From contig RPQK01000361.1 of the NCBI GenBank assembly GCA_003819755.1, positions 1 to 7,511 on the forward strand: DNA of 7,511 bases, written 5' to 3'. This DNA is from Acidobacteriota bacterium (lineage in GTDB: Bacteria; Acidobacteriota; UBA6911; RPQK01). The notes beneath the pieces are model-generated. The model did no database searches. It was not told the DNA's origin and saw nothing but the letters and a program-made list of their open reading frames with translations. The number at the start of each line of letters is the position of its first letter. Positions within the stretch are counted from its first letter, which is position 1. Both the position numbers and the translations under genes were made by a program. Below, in pieces: positions 1 to 6,560 of this stretch.

Positions 1-33
1 AAACGGAAGATCCAATGATCATTTCTTCCTCAC

Positions 34-68
34 TTCGACATTCGACATTCGATATTCGATATTCGACA
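34..68. repeat. 7-bp tandem repeat, TTCGAYA x5
   Basis: Five head-to-tail copies of a 7-base unit can be read: TTCGACA, TTCGACA, TTCGATA, TTCGATA, TTCGACA, followed by a degenerate copy at 69-75. The only variation is C/T at the sixth base. It lies about 60 bases beyond the stop of the PEP-synthase-like gene. Translation gives an S-T-F-D-I-R-Y pattern with a 21-base period, which is a by-product of the repeat and not a gene. From memory, similar filler occurs in gaps of Verrucomicrobiota-like genomes; I cannot check this here. Confidence 0.85.
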
Positions 69-104
69 TTCTGTCTTTCTTCTTCATCGGGCAGGCTTTT
101 GGTT

Positions 105-117
105 GCGGCTACGCCGC
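105..117. other. Small GC-rich hairpin downstream of the PEP-synthase-like gene
   Basis: GCGGC at 105-109 and GCCGC at 113-117 are perfect inverted copies around a TAC loop. The hairpin sits 9 bases past the stop codon of the minus-strand gene ending at 127. It could be the foot of a terminator, but neither strand has a T-run after it, so I do not call it one. Confidence 0.35.
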
Positions 118-126
118 GCCGCGTAA

Positions 127-2736
127 TTACAACAAATAGCAGACCGCCCTCTGGTTGTGGGGGTCGGCGACGACGTGGGCCTGTAGGCCGCCGGTCTGAG
201 CCGGGACATCAATGACTTGCAGCCACTCCGCGTAAGGGGCAGCAGACGGGACCAAATCGGCCAGGCAATTGGCCGGCGAGGCGAAAAAGCTGTGGTTAAA
301 CTCCGCTTGAGAATCATCCGGGTAAACCGGCAGGTAGACGATCCCATCCTCCACCAGGTCCAGGAAGAAATGAGTTCCGTACGAAACCTCCGGCACGTGG
401 CCGCCTTCCTCTCGCGCCATCTCGACCAGCACCCGCGTGGTATTAATGTCGGCGTAGGAGACGTTCACCCCCAAATCGATGCTGCTGCTCCCCCAGCGAC
501 CCGGTCCCATGGTCAGGACCTGGCTCCCGGATAAATCGGGGTGCTTCAGCACACGACCAACCACGGACCCCAACGATTTCTTCACAGTCATGTCTCGAAG
601 GGCCGAATATTTCTTCGGATCGATGTAAATGATGTGGGAAATGGGGCTGACCAGCCCTCCATTGATCATCCGGTTGGCCCTGAACAACACCCGCTCGTGC
701 CGAATGTCCACCGGGAAGCCCACCGGCTTGGATATCCCCGGCACTTGCAGCGGCCGACACTGCAGCAGATTCACCCGAACCTGGCGGTTCTCGTCCACGC
801 ACGCCGTGAACTCGGTGTCAACCGGGTGCCCGTAAGCGTTTTCGAGGCAAGCCAGCATACGCCCGAACAAGCTGACGAAGTCCGTCTGGGTGACCAGCTG
901 ATGGAAGGTCAGAACGAGATCCGACGGCGCTTCAGAGCAATCGGTCCCGTAGGGGTGCATCAGGTAACCATCTTTCAGCTTCGAAACCAGCAGGTGGAGA
1001 TTTGGATAGTCCCCCCCCTCGAGGACTTGAGACAGGGGCAAGGTCACCAGGTCATTTGCATCCAGATCGAGCAAGTCGATGTTGTGCTGAGAGTACTTGA
1101 CCACCTTCAGCCCGAATTCCGGGCGCAACTCCGGGCTGCTGACCGCGACCATACGCGGGTAGTCTTCGCCCACCCGGTTCACCGCCCGCGTTCCCAGCCC
1201 GAAGACCAGCCGTATCGCTCCTTTTTGCGGGTCAATCCGGCTGCTCCAGGCGTAGAAATTCCGCGAGAAGGCCACTCCAGCCAGCATCGGGAAGAAGTAA
1301 CGTTTGTGGACCGTCCCGGAAACGCGCTGAACCAGGATCGCCATCTGTTCATCCGAGTCAACCAGGCCGCGCCGCCGGCGGTAAGCCAGCGCGTCCGGGT
1401 TCAAAGCACTCGCGTAGACGAGCTTAATCGCCCGCAGGAAGCCCTCGAGCCGCTGTTGCGGGTTTCCCTGGTTCGCGCAGAATTCGCTCCGATATTTGCC
1501 GGCAAAAGAGTTCCCAAAACTGTCTTCCAGAAAACTGCTGGAGCGGACGATGACGGGAGACTGGCCGAAATAATCCAGGAGACGTTCGAACTGCCCGATC
1601 ATCTCGTCCGGGAAGTGCCCCTCCAGGAAACGCTGCTCGATTTCCTCAAACTCCTGCCCCGTCGGCTCCGGGCCTCGGGCCACTTGCAGTCTCAGCCGGA
1701 AAAGGTCGTTATTGACGAGGAAAGTGAAGAAGACGTCCGATCCGATAAAAAAGGAGTCCTGGTCTTCAAAGGTCTCCGAGTAATCACAGCCGGGTTTTTC
1801 AAGGATCTTTCGCGCGAGCAGCATCCCGGCCGCCTTCCCGCCGATCCGCCCGGAGCCGATCACCCGGTCGCGAATGTCCAGCAGGTCCTCGACCCGAAAA
1901 TGGGAGTTCACAAGCTCGAGGAAATGCGCATCGGTGCCAAAGAGCATCCGCACCAGCTCTTCTTTGAGCGCCCTGATTTCCGGAGACTGCTCGGACAGCT
2001 CCTGTCCCGCTTCCTGGTAACGGCGCAGCCGCCTGTAAACGCTGTCCCAGGGAGCAATCGACCGCGGGACCGGGGCAAGAGCGGTCGCATAGGCTGTGAG
2101 GGAGACTTCCGCAGCATCGTCACTTGCCAGCACCGGCACCCAGCACTGGTCGGTTACCCGGTGCGGCCTGAACATCTCCGACGAGTAACGGTCCCAGACC
2201 TTCAGCGGCTGCACGTACATCTGCCCTTTCACCCGGTACACGTCAATGAGAACCTGGGTGGTGTCGCGGATCCGCGCAATCGCGCGATTGGAGTGGCGAG
2301 TGCGCGTCAGGGCAAAGTAAGCGACCGTGTCAAGCTCAAACAGGTAAGGGCAGGTGATTTGGAAGAAATTGGCCAGGAGCTCGTCTGTGCCCCAATCCGT
2401 GACCAGGGCGGAGAGGTTGTCAAATACGTAGAAGACCTCGCGTCCTTCCCGCTCGATGATCTCGTGCAGATCCGCGCAGAAGACATCGAAGCCGGAGCGC
2501 GGATTCAGTTCCCGAACCTCGATTGCCCCGGTTTCGGGAATGACGGCCGGGTGGGCCGCAAAGCGGACGTAAACGACTCGCCGCTTCTGCTGCAAGGCCG
2601 TTTCGACAAACGCCCGGGCAAAGACCGGGTAGTCCTCCAGGTTGTCGACCTGCCAGACAACGTTATCCCCCAGCCGCAGGCCCTGGAGGATATTATCAAG
2701 GGACGTGATCCCGGTCCCGATGCTCGGTGTGGTCAT
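127..2736 (-). CDS. PEP-synthase/PPDK-like protein with a KaiC/RecA-like N-terminal domain and no phosphohistidine domain
   Basis: The product has 869 residues. Residues 1-195 resemble the KaiC/RecA-like ATPase fold: they open with GTGITSLDNIL and have a Walker-B-like strand VFYVFD (101-106), but the P-loop position reads WQVDNLEDYPVF with no GKT/S, so ATP binding there is doubtful. Residues 290-665 match the PEP synthase / pyruvate phosphate dikinase ATP-binding domain: IGGKAAG (298-304), IVRSSSFLEDSFGNSFAGK (396-414), GLG (513-515), DTEFT (640-644) and QCRPLQ (659-664). The usual next domain, with its TxHAAI-type phosphorylated histidine, and the PEP/pyruvate TIM barrel are absent. A different C-terminal region follows, with GPGRWGSSSIDLG (744-756) and YGTHFFLDL (786-794), which I recall from large uncharacterised PEP/pyruvate-binding-domain proteins. 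It therefore may not make PEP; its substrate is unknown. An upstream in-frame extension to 3054 would overlap the glutamate dehydrogenase gene. The ATG at 2736 is chosen because AAGGAGG lies 8 bases before it. Confidence 0.9.
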   Translation of the reverse strand: MTTPSIGTGITSLDNILQGLRLGDNVVWQVDNLEDYPVFARAFVETALQQKRRVVYVRFAAHPAVIPETGAIEVRELNPRSGFDVFCADLHEIIEREGREVFYVFDNLSALVTDWGTDELLANFFQITCPYLFELDTVAYFALTRTRHSNRAIARIRDTTQVLIDVYRVKGQMYVQPLKVWDRYSSEMFRPHRVTDQCWVPVLASDDAAEVSLTAYATALAPVPRSIAPWDSVYRRLRRYQEAGQELSEQSPEIRALKEELVRMLFGTDAHFLELVNSHFRVEDLLDIRDRVIGSGRIGGKAAGMLLARKILEKPGCDYSETFEDQDSFFIGSDVFFTFLVNNDLFRLRLQVARGPEPTGQEFEEIEQRFLEGHFPDEMIGQFERLLDYFGQSPVIVRSSSFLEDSFGNSFAGKYRSEFCANQGNPQQRLEGFLRAIKLVYASALNPDALAYRRRRGLVDSDEQMAILVQRVSGTVHKRYFFPMLAGVAFSRNFYAWSSRIDPQKGAIRLVFGLGTRAVNRVGEDYPRMVAVSSPELRPEFGLKVVKYSQHNIDLLDLDANDLVTLPLSQVLEGGDYPNLHLLVSKLKDGYLMHPYGTDCSEAPSDLVLTFHQLVTQTDFVSLFGRMLACLENAYGHPVDTEFTACVDENRQVRVNLLQCRPLQVPGISKPVGFPVDIRHERVLFRANRMINGGLVSPISHIIYIDPKKYSALRDMTVKKSLGSVVGRVLKHPDLSGSQVLTMGPGRWGSSSIDLGVNVSYADINTTRVLVEMAREEGGHVPEVSYGTHFFLDLVEDGIVYLPVYPDDSQAEFNHSFFASPANCLADLVPSAAPYAEWLQVIDVPAQTGGLQAHVVADPHNQRAVCYLL

Positions 2737-2744
2737 CCTCACTG

Positions 2745-2751
2745 CCTCCTT
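2745..2751 (-). promoter_or_regulatory. Strong Shine-Dalgarno site of the PEP-synthase-like gene
   Basis: The minus strand reads AAGGAGG, then 8 bases, then ATG at 2736. This is a full-length Shine-Dalgarno match at good spacing. It settles the start against the longer in-frame reading to 3054. It is the best ribosome site in the window. Confidence 0.85.
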
Positions 2752-2757
2752 GGGAGA

Positions 2758-2763
2758 ATTATA
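2758..2763 (-). promoter_or_regulatory. Candidate -10 box (TATAAT) of the PEP-synthase-like gene
   Basis: The minus strand reads TATAAT exactly, 7 bases before the AAGGAGG site. A start about 7 bases downstream would give a leader of only some 15 bases. The nearest -35-like hexamer, TTGAGG (2778-2783), is at a 14-base spacing, which is too short for a standard sigma-70 promoter, and it lies inside the hairpin. The box is convincing alone, the full promoter is not. If used, this gene is transcribed separately from the dehydrogenase upstream. Confidence 0.4.
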
Positions 2764-2764
2764 G

Positions 2765-2828
2765 AGGACCAGGAAGACCTCAAGGACCTCAAAGACGTCT
2801 TTTTGTCCTTGAGGTCTTTCCTGGTCCT
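2765..2828. repeat. Long inverted repeat (hairpin) between glutamate dehydrogenase and the PEP-synthase-like gene
   Basis: The left arm 2765-2787 and right arm 2805-2828 are inverted copies, 23 against 24 bases, differing only by one extra A:T. Between them lies a second perfect palindrome, AAAGACGTCTTT (2791-2802). The arms contain CAAGGACCTC and AAGGAC words like those in the arrays at 4262 and 7427. It starts 30 bases past the glutamate dehydrogenase stop, so it may act as a terminator or 3' stabiliser for that gene. In the minus direction it is followed by CTCTATAATTCTCCC, not a clean T-run, so intrinsic termination is uncertain. Confidence 0.8.
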
Positions 2829-2858
2829 TTCTGGCCCGTCGGCAACGAACCGACCAGC

Positions 2859-4142
2859 TTACGGATAAATTCCGCGCACCTTCAAGGCTTCGGCTACCCG
2901 ATCCAAGGCTCGCGCCCAGGCGGCCCGCCGCATGTTCACCTTGTACTTTTGCGACGCCAGAAGCACTTCCTCGAAAGCAGTCACGATTATCTGCTTCAAG
3001 CGGGCGTTGACCTCGTCCTCCGTCCAGTACAAGCCGGAGTTGTTCTGCACCCACTCAAAGTAGGAAACCGTCACGCCTCCCGCATTGGCCAGGATGTCAG
3101 GCAAAACGAAGACGCCCTTCTGATCCAGCACGGTGTCGGCATCCGGCACTGTCGGTCCGTTGGCTGCTTCGGCCACGATCTTGGCCTTGACGCTGTTCGC
3201 CACACACGGCGTGATGACGTTCTCGAGGGCTGCAGGAATGAGAATGTCGCAATCGAGTGTAAGAATCGCATCGCCCGGAATCGTCTCGGTGCCGGCCAGG
3301 CCGACAACCGATCCGGTTCTCTGCTTGTGCTCGATGGCCCGGTGCGGATCGAAGCCGTTCTCGCAGAAGACGGCGCCGCGTGAGTCACTGACCGCGATCA
3401 CCTTCGCATCGTAGTTGTCGTGGATGAGCTGGGCCGAAATCGCGCCCGCATTTCCGAATCCCTGGATCGCGACTCGCGCCCCTTTCAGGGGAATCTGCAG
3501 ATGTTTGGCCGCCTCGGCGATCACGAAGACGCAGCCACGCGCCGTCGCCTCGTTGCGTCCCTTGGAGCCGCCGATCGCCAGCGGTTTGCCGGTTACGACG
3601 CCGGGGCAATACTCGCCTCTGGCCATGCTGTACGTGTCCATCATCCAAGCCATGGTCTGGGCATTGGTGTAGACATCGGGAGCGGGGATGTCCTTGGTCG
3701 GCCCGATGATGCAGGAGATTTCCGAGGTGTACCGGCGGGTCATGTGCTCAAGCTCGAAGTCGTTCAGTTCTTTCGGGTTGCAGATGACCCCGCCCTTTGC
3801 TCCGCCGTAGGGGATGTTAACGGTGGCGCACTTGTAGGTCATCCAGCTGGCCAACGCCTTAACCTCGTCAAGCGTGACGTCCGGATGATAACGAATACCC
3901 CCTTTTGCGGGGCCGCGGGCCGTGGAATGCTGGACACGGTACCCGGTGAAAACCTTGAACTTCCCGTCCCGCATTTTAACCGGGAAATGCACGGTCAGTT
4001 CCCTCTCGGGCAGCCGGATCTGGTTTCGAATCTCGGTGTCCAGGCCGAGCAGATCGGCCGCCAACTCGAAATTCTTTAAAGCCATCTCAAACGGGTTCAG
4101 CTTGGTTTGGGCTTCGGTTTGGTTTTGGTTGGTCTCATCCAT
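2859..4142 (-). CDS. Glutamate dehydrogenase (Glu/Leu/Phe/Val dehydrogenase family)
   Basis: The product has 427 residues, normal for the short hexameric family. It interconverts glutamate with 2-oxoglutarate and ammonia in the cytoplasm, using NAD(P). The substrate domain has GPAKGGIRYHP (77-87) and the catalytic-lysine motif PYGGAKGG (111-118, K116), with lysines at 80 and 104 in substrate-binding positions and the expected catalytic aspartate in DIPAPDVYTN (D156). The nucleotide fold has IQGFGNAG (226-233), then SDSRGA (252-257). I cannot assign NAD or NADP preference, and close relatives act on other amino acids, so glutamate is the likely substrate, not a proven one. An in-frame ATG at 4184 would add 14 residues (MSRRKK...), but it has no ribosome site. 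The ATG at 4142 has AGGGAG at 4152-4157, 9 bases upstream, so it is preferred. The neighbour downstream is the PEP-synthase-like gene, across a 122-base gap with a hairpin. Confidence 0.95.
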   Translation of the reverse strand: MDETNQNQTEAQTKLNPFEMALKNFELAADLLGLDTEIRNQIRLPERELTVHFPVKMRDGKFKVFTGYRVQHSTARGPAKGGIRYHPDVTLDEVKALASWMTYKCATVNIPYGGAKGGVICNPKELNDFELEHMTRRYTSEISCIIGPTKDIPAPDVYTNAQTMAWMMDTYSMARGEYCPGVVTGKPLAIGGSKGRNEATARGCVFVIAEAAKHLQIPLKGARVAIQGFGNAGAISAQLIHDNYDAKVIAVSDSRGAVFCENGFDPHRAIEHKQRTGSVVGLAGTETIPGDAILTLDCDILIPAALENVITPCVANSVKAKIVAEAANGPTVPDADTVLDQKGVFVLPDILANAGGVTVSYFEWVQNNSGLYWTEDEVNARLKQIIVTAFEEVLLASQKYKVNMRRAAWARALDRVAEALKVRGIYP

Positions 4143-4195
4143 AGAGAAGTGCTCCCTTATTAATGGTTTCTTGCGTCGTGACATGGTGGTGCGTA

Positions 4196-4224
4196 TTTAT
4201 TTCAGAAAGGAATAGTAAATTCAA
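4196..4224 (-). promoter_or_regulatory. Candidate promoter of glutamate dehydrogenase in an AT-rich gap
   Basis: The 4190-4260 stretch is clearly richer in A and T than its surroundings. On the minus strand TTGAAT (4219-4224) and AATAAA (4196-4201) are 17 bases apart, each matching 4 of 6 sigma-70 consensus bases. A start near 4189 would leave a leader of about 45 bases before the ATG at 4142 and would almost abut the alternative ATG at 4184. Other AT-rich hexamers nearby could serve equally well. Confidence 0.3.
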
Positions 4225-4261
4225 CAACTATAAGATGATCTAATTTTATCGAGTAAACGAC

Positions 4262-4288
4262 CGAAAGGACCGGAAGGACCGGAAGGAC
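4262..4288. repeat. 9-bp tandem repeat, CGGAAGGAC x3
   Basis: Three consecutive 9-base units read CGAAAGGAC, CGGAAGGAC, CGGAAGGAC, followed by a degenerate fourth (AAGAAGGGC, 4289-4297). The array lies just past the rmuC stop codon, in the gap before glutamate dehydrogenase. It shares the AAGGAC core and the 9-base period with the array at 7427-7480 and the core with the hairpin at 2765-2828. No hairpin with a T-run is formed here. Confidence 0.75.
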
Positions 4289-4311
4289 AAGAAGGGCTTC
4301 AAACGCGGTCG

Positions 4312-5640
4312 TCAGCTGACCACGCTCTTGACTTTGAATTCCTCGGCGGGCGGTGCGATGGCCGGGGCGGCATCTTCGGCGGGCAAATCCTGGACTTTGC
4401 GGAGGTGGCGTTCGAGCACGCGCGATCGGGTTGCCGCCATCTCTACGGTGCTGCTGGCCTCCTGGAGCTTTTTTTGCACCTTTTCGAGCACCCCGCCAAA
4501 TTTGGCGAACTCGGTCTTCACCGCGCCGAGCACGGACCAGACTTCGCTCGAACGCTTCTCGATCGCCAAAGTGCGGAAGCCCATCTGCAGGCTGTTTAGG
4601 ATGGCGCCGAGGGTGGTCGGGCCCATGATCGAGACCCGGCAATCTCGCTGCAGGCTCTCGAAAAGCCCCGGCCGCCGGAGTGCTTCGGCAAATAGCCCTT
4701 CTGTCGGGAGGAACATCACGGCAAAGTCAGTCGTGAAAGGGGGGTTGATGTACTTGTCGTGGATTTTGCGCGCCTCTAATCGGATTCGCATTTCAAGCGC
4801 ACGCGCGGCCTCCTCCACTTCGGCTGGGGTTCCGCTTTCCTGAGCTTCGAGCAGGCGCTGGTAATCCTCCTGGGGAAATTTAGCGTCGATCGGCAGCCAG
4901 ACCGGGCTCCGCTCCGCCGGCTCACGCCCGGGAAGGCGGATCGCAAAGTCGACTCTCTCGCTGCTGGTCGGGGAAGGCGGCACATTGGCCGAGAACTGAT
5001 CGGGGGTCAGCATCTGCTCGAGCAGGTTGCCGAGCTGGACCTCGCCCCAGCCGCCGCGCGTCTTGATGTTCGTCAGGACGCGCTTCAGATCTCCGACCCC
5101 CGAGGCCAGGCTCTGCATCTCACCCAACCCTTTGTGGACCAGCTCCAGGCGGTCACTGACCAGCCGGAAGGATTCGCCGAGCCGCTGCTCGAGCGTCGCA
5201 TGCAGTTTCTCGTCCACGGTCGCCCGCATCTGCTCGAGTTTCTGTGAATTGTCCTGGCGGAGCCGTTCAAGTCCGGCCTCCACCGTCTGGCGCATCTCGG
5301 CCAGGCGTTTTTGATTCGCCTCTGACAGATAGGTCAGGGTCGAGGCAAAGAGATCGAGCTGAGCCTTCTGCGCGCTCGCCCAGTCGGTCATCCGCGCGGA
5401 AATCGTCTGACTGAAGTCGTACAGACGGGTAGTCATTTCGCCGCGGCTCCGCGCAAACTCCTCACGGATCAGGCGCTCGGTCCGTTCCTGGCTCTTCTCG
5501 ATGAGTGCGACCAGCTCAGCCTGCGTACCCCGGCGAGCCAGAAGCGTCCAGGCGAGATTGGCCAGGACCAGCACCAACAGGACGACAACGAGGGTTTCCA
5601 GCATGGGGTTGCCGGCCAGTATAGAGGCGGGGCCTGACAT
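4312..5640 (-). CDS. rmuC: DNA recombination protein RmuC
   Basis: The product has 442 residues. A hydrophobic membrane segment (about 14-35, VVVLLVLVLANLAWTLL) is followed by a long charged, probably coiled-coil region (about 40-190), then the RmuC nuclease-like domain: TRGGWGEVQLGNLLEQML (194-211), PIDAKFPQEDY (250-260), MFLPTEGLFAEAL (309-321) and IMGPTTLGAILNSLQMGF (338-355). This order is that of RmuC, a membrane-anchored protein with a PD-(D/E)XK-like fold, reported to limit DNA inversions at short inverted repeats in E. coli. The alanine/proline-rich tail after 418 looks unstructured. No good Shine-Dalgarno precedes the ATG at 5640; a second in-frame ATG 12 codons later (at 5604) also lacks one and would trim the protein to just before the membrane segment. 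The short-chain dehydrogenase upstream ends 61 bases away, same strand, and a strong hairpin lies in that gap, so the two may be co-transcribed. Confidence 0.93.
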   Translation of the reverse strand: MSGPASILAGNPMLETLVVVLLVLVLANLAWTLLARRGTQAELVALIEKSQERTERLIREEFARSRGEMTTRLYDFSQTISARMTDWASAQKAQLDLFASTLTYLSEANQKRLAEMRQTVEAGLERLRQDNSQKLEQMRATVDEKLHATLEQRLGESFRLVSDRLELVHKGLGEMQSLASGVGDLKRVLTNIKTRGGWGEVQLGNLLEQMLTPDQFSANVPPSPTSSERVDFAIRLPGREPAERSPVWLPIDAKFPQEDYQRLLEAQESGTPAEVEEAARALEMRIRLEARKIHDKYINPPFTTDFAVMFLPTEGLFAEALRRPGLFESLQRDCRVSIMGPTTLGAILNSLQMGFRTLAIEKRSSEVWSVLGAVKTEFAKFGGVLEKVQKKLQEASSTVEMAATRSRVLERHLRKVQDLPAEDAAPAIAPPAEEFKVKSVVS

Positions 5641-5662
5641 GGGGCGAGCGAAGCTGGAATCG

Positions 5663-5713
5663 AGCGGCGGTCGAGTGACTCGCCGTCTTGTGGCGAGCCA
5701 CTCAACCGCCGCT
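5663..5713 (-). promoter_or_regulatory. 22-bp hairpin spanning the dehydrogenase stop codon and the rmuC leader
   Basis: Arms 5663-5684 and 5692-5713 are 22-base inverted copies around a 7-base loop (5685-5691). On the plus strand two pairs are mismatched (C:A and A:C), but in RNA from the minus strand both become G:U pairs, so the stem is unbroken only in the direction in which the neighbouring genes are read. One arm contains the last three sense codons and the stop codon of the short-chain dehydrogenase. The other ends 22 bases before the rmuC ATG. No T-run follows, so it is not a standard terminator; it may slow transcription, protect a 3' end or control rmuC translation. Confidence 0.75.
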
Positions 5714-6523
5714 GGATTTTACAAACCCCCTGGCCTTGCGCGAGTACACCAGCGCCGCATGCTCCCGCACCAGGCGGGGGAGATGCCGGAGGGCAAACAC
5801 GAGCAACTTGTAGCGCCATCCGGGAACCACCAGCCAATCGCCTTTTTGAAGGCCCGCCAGCGAATCCCGGACGACCTTCTCAGCCGGCATCCAGAAGCCG
5901 CTCCGGGGAAAGATCTTGGTGCGGTCGATTCCCAGCTTCTCGTGAAACTCCGTGATGGTGAAACCCGGGCAAAGCGCCTGGACCCGGACCGGAGAATCAG
6001 CCGCCCTCAGCTCGAGATTGATGCTCTCCGTGAAGATGTTCATCCACGCCTTGGTGGAGTTATAGCTGACATTCGCGCCGCTGGGAATGAAAGCGGCCAC
6101 CGAGGAGACGTTTATAATCGCACCCCGATTCCGTTGCACCATGGCTCCGAGGGCCGCCCGAGTGAGAATGACGGTGGCGAGAACATGTAACCGGTGCATG
6201 TTCTCCTGGCCGGCGGGGTCCGCTTCAAAAAAGAAGCCGGTCGTTCCGAAGCCGGCGTTGTTGACCAGGATCTCGAGCCGTTCTTCGCCCCTGACTCGAT
6301 CGGCAACGCGTTTCACATCCGCGTCGCGCGTTAGATCGGCCACCATGCACTCAACGCTGACGTTCTCCGTCTCCTGGAGAGCTCGCGCCAAGGCCTCCAG
6401 CCGGTCTTGGCGGCGGGCAACAAGGATCAGGTCATGTTCCCTGGTGGCCAGTTCGTCCGCAAACGCGGCCCCGATGCCGCTCGAGGCGCCGGTGATCAGC
6501 GCGATTGGTCTCGCCCTTTCCAT
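5702..6523 (-). CDS. Short-chain dehydrogenase/reductase (SDR family oxidoreductase)
   Basis: The product has 273 residues with a classical SDR layout: nucleotide-binding TGASSGIG (11-18), an arginine-rich site after the second strand (VARRQDRLE, 35-43) that suggests NADP(H), DLT (63-65), NNAG (88-91), and the catalytic set Ser141 (INVSS), Tyr154 and Lys158 (YNSTK), then CPGFTITEFH (185-194). The substrate cannot be told from sequence; such proteins reduce ketones or aldehydes or oxidise alcohols. The C-terminal part (about 220-265) is basic and hydrophobic (WRYKLLVFALRHLPRLVREH), so it may touch membranes. The ATG at 6523 has GGAG only 2 bases before it, an unusually short spacing. A TTG at 6544 would add 7 residues and lacks a ribosome site. 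The gene is divergent from the PHP phosphatase and runs towards rmuC; its stop codon lies within a 22-bp hairpin. Confidence 0.9.
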   Translation of the reverse strand: MERARPIALITGASSGIGAAFADELATREHDLILVARRQDRLEALARALQETENVSVECMVADLTRDADVKRVADRVRGEERLEILVNNAGFGTTGFFFEADPAGQENMHRLHVLATVILTRAALGAMVQRNRGAIINVSSVAAFIPSGANVSYNSTKAWMNIFTESINLELRAADSPVRVQALCPGFTITEFHEKLGIDRTKIFPRSGFWMPAEKVVRDSLAGLQKGDWLVVPGWRYKLLVFALRHLPRLVREHAALVYSRKARGFVKSSGG

Positions 6524-6552
6524 ATCTCCTACCCCGGGAATCAAAGGGCTTT

Positions 6553-6560
6553 AGTATAGT
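6553..6560. promoter_or_regulatory. Overlapping divergent -10 boxes for the dehydrogenase and the PHP phosphatase
   Basis: The 44-base gap between the two divergent genes holds TATAGT on the plus strand (6555-6560) and TATACT on the minus strand (6553-6558), each one base from TATAAT. They share four bases, as in bacterial promoters that fire in both directions from a symmetric -10 element. The minus start would fall near 6546, giving a leader of about 23 bases. The plus start would fall near 6567, at or next to the GTG at 6568, implying a very short leader or none. I see no good -35 hexamer for either. Confidence 0.4.

Noticed and set aside
34..75. CRISPR array at the window start
   Set aside because: The repeats are 7 bases with no spacers, so this is a simple tandem repeat.
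541..2868. A 775-residue open frame on the plus strand, opposite the PEP-synthase-like gene
   Set aside because: It mirrors the codon pattern of the real gene on the other strand, has no recognisable domain, and its start region runs into the hairpin gap. The minus-strand protein has clear family motifs.
2737..3054. N-terminal extension of the PEP-synthase-like gene by 106 residues
   Set aside because: It would overlap the end of glutamate dehydrogenase and translate the hairpin, its sequence looks non-protein, and a strong AAGGAGG precedes the ATG at 2736.
4143..4184. Glutamate dehydrogenase starting at the ATG at 4184 (14 more residues)
   Set aside because: No Shine-Dalgarno precedes it, while AGGGAG stands 9 bases before the ATG at 4142. 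Not fully excluded.
4262..4300. Intrinsic terminator after rmuC
   Set aside because: The only fold is a 4-bp GAAG/CTTC stem with a 2-base loop; the rest is a direct repeat and there is no T-run after a stem.
4202..4642. A 146-residue minus-strand frame over the rmuC end and the AT-rich gap
   Set aside because: It is an out-of-frame reading of rmuC that runs through the 9-bp array (LVLPVLPVL pattern); no family resemblance.
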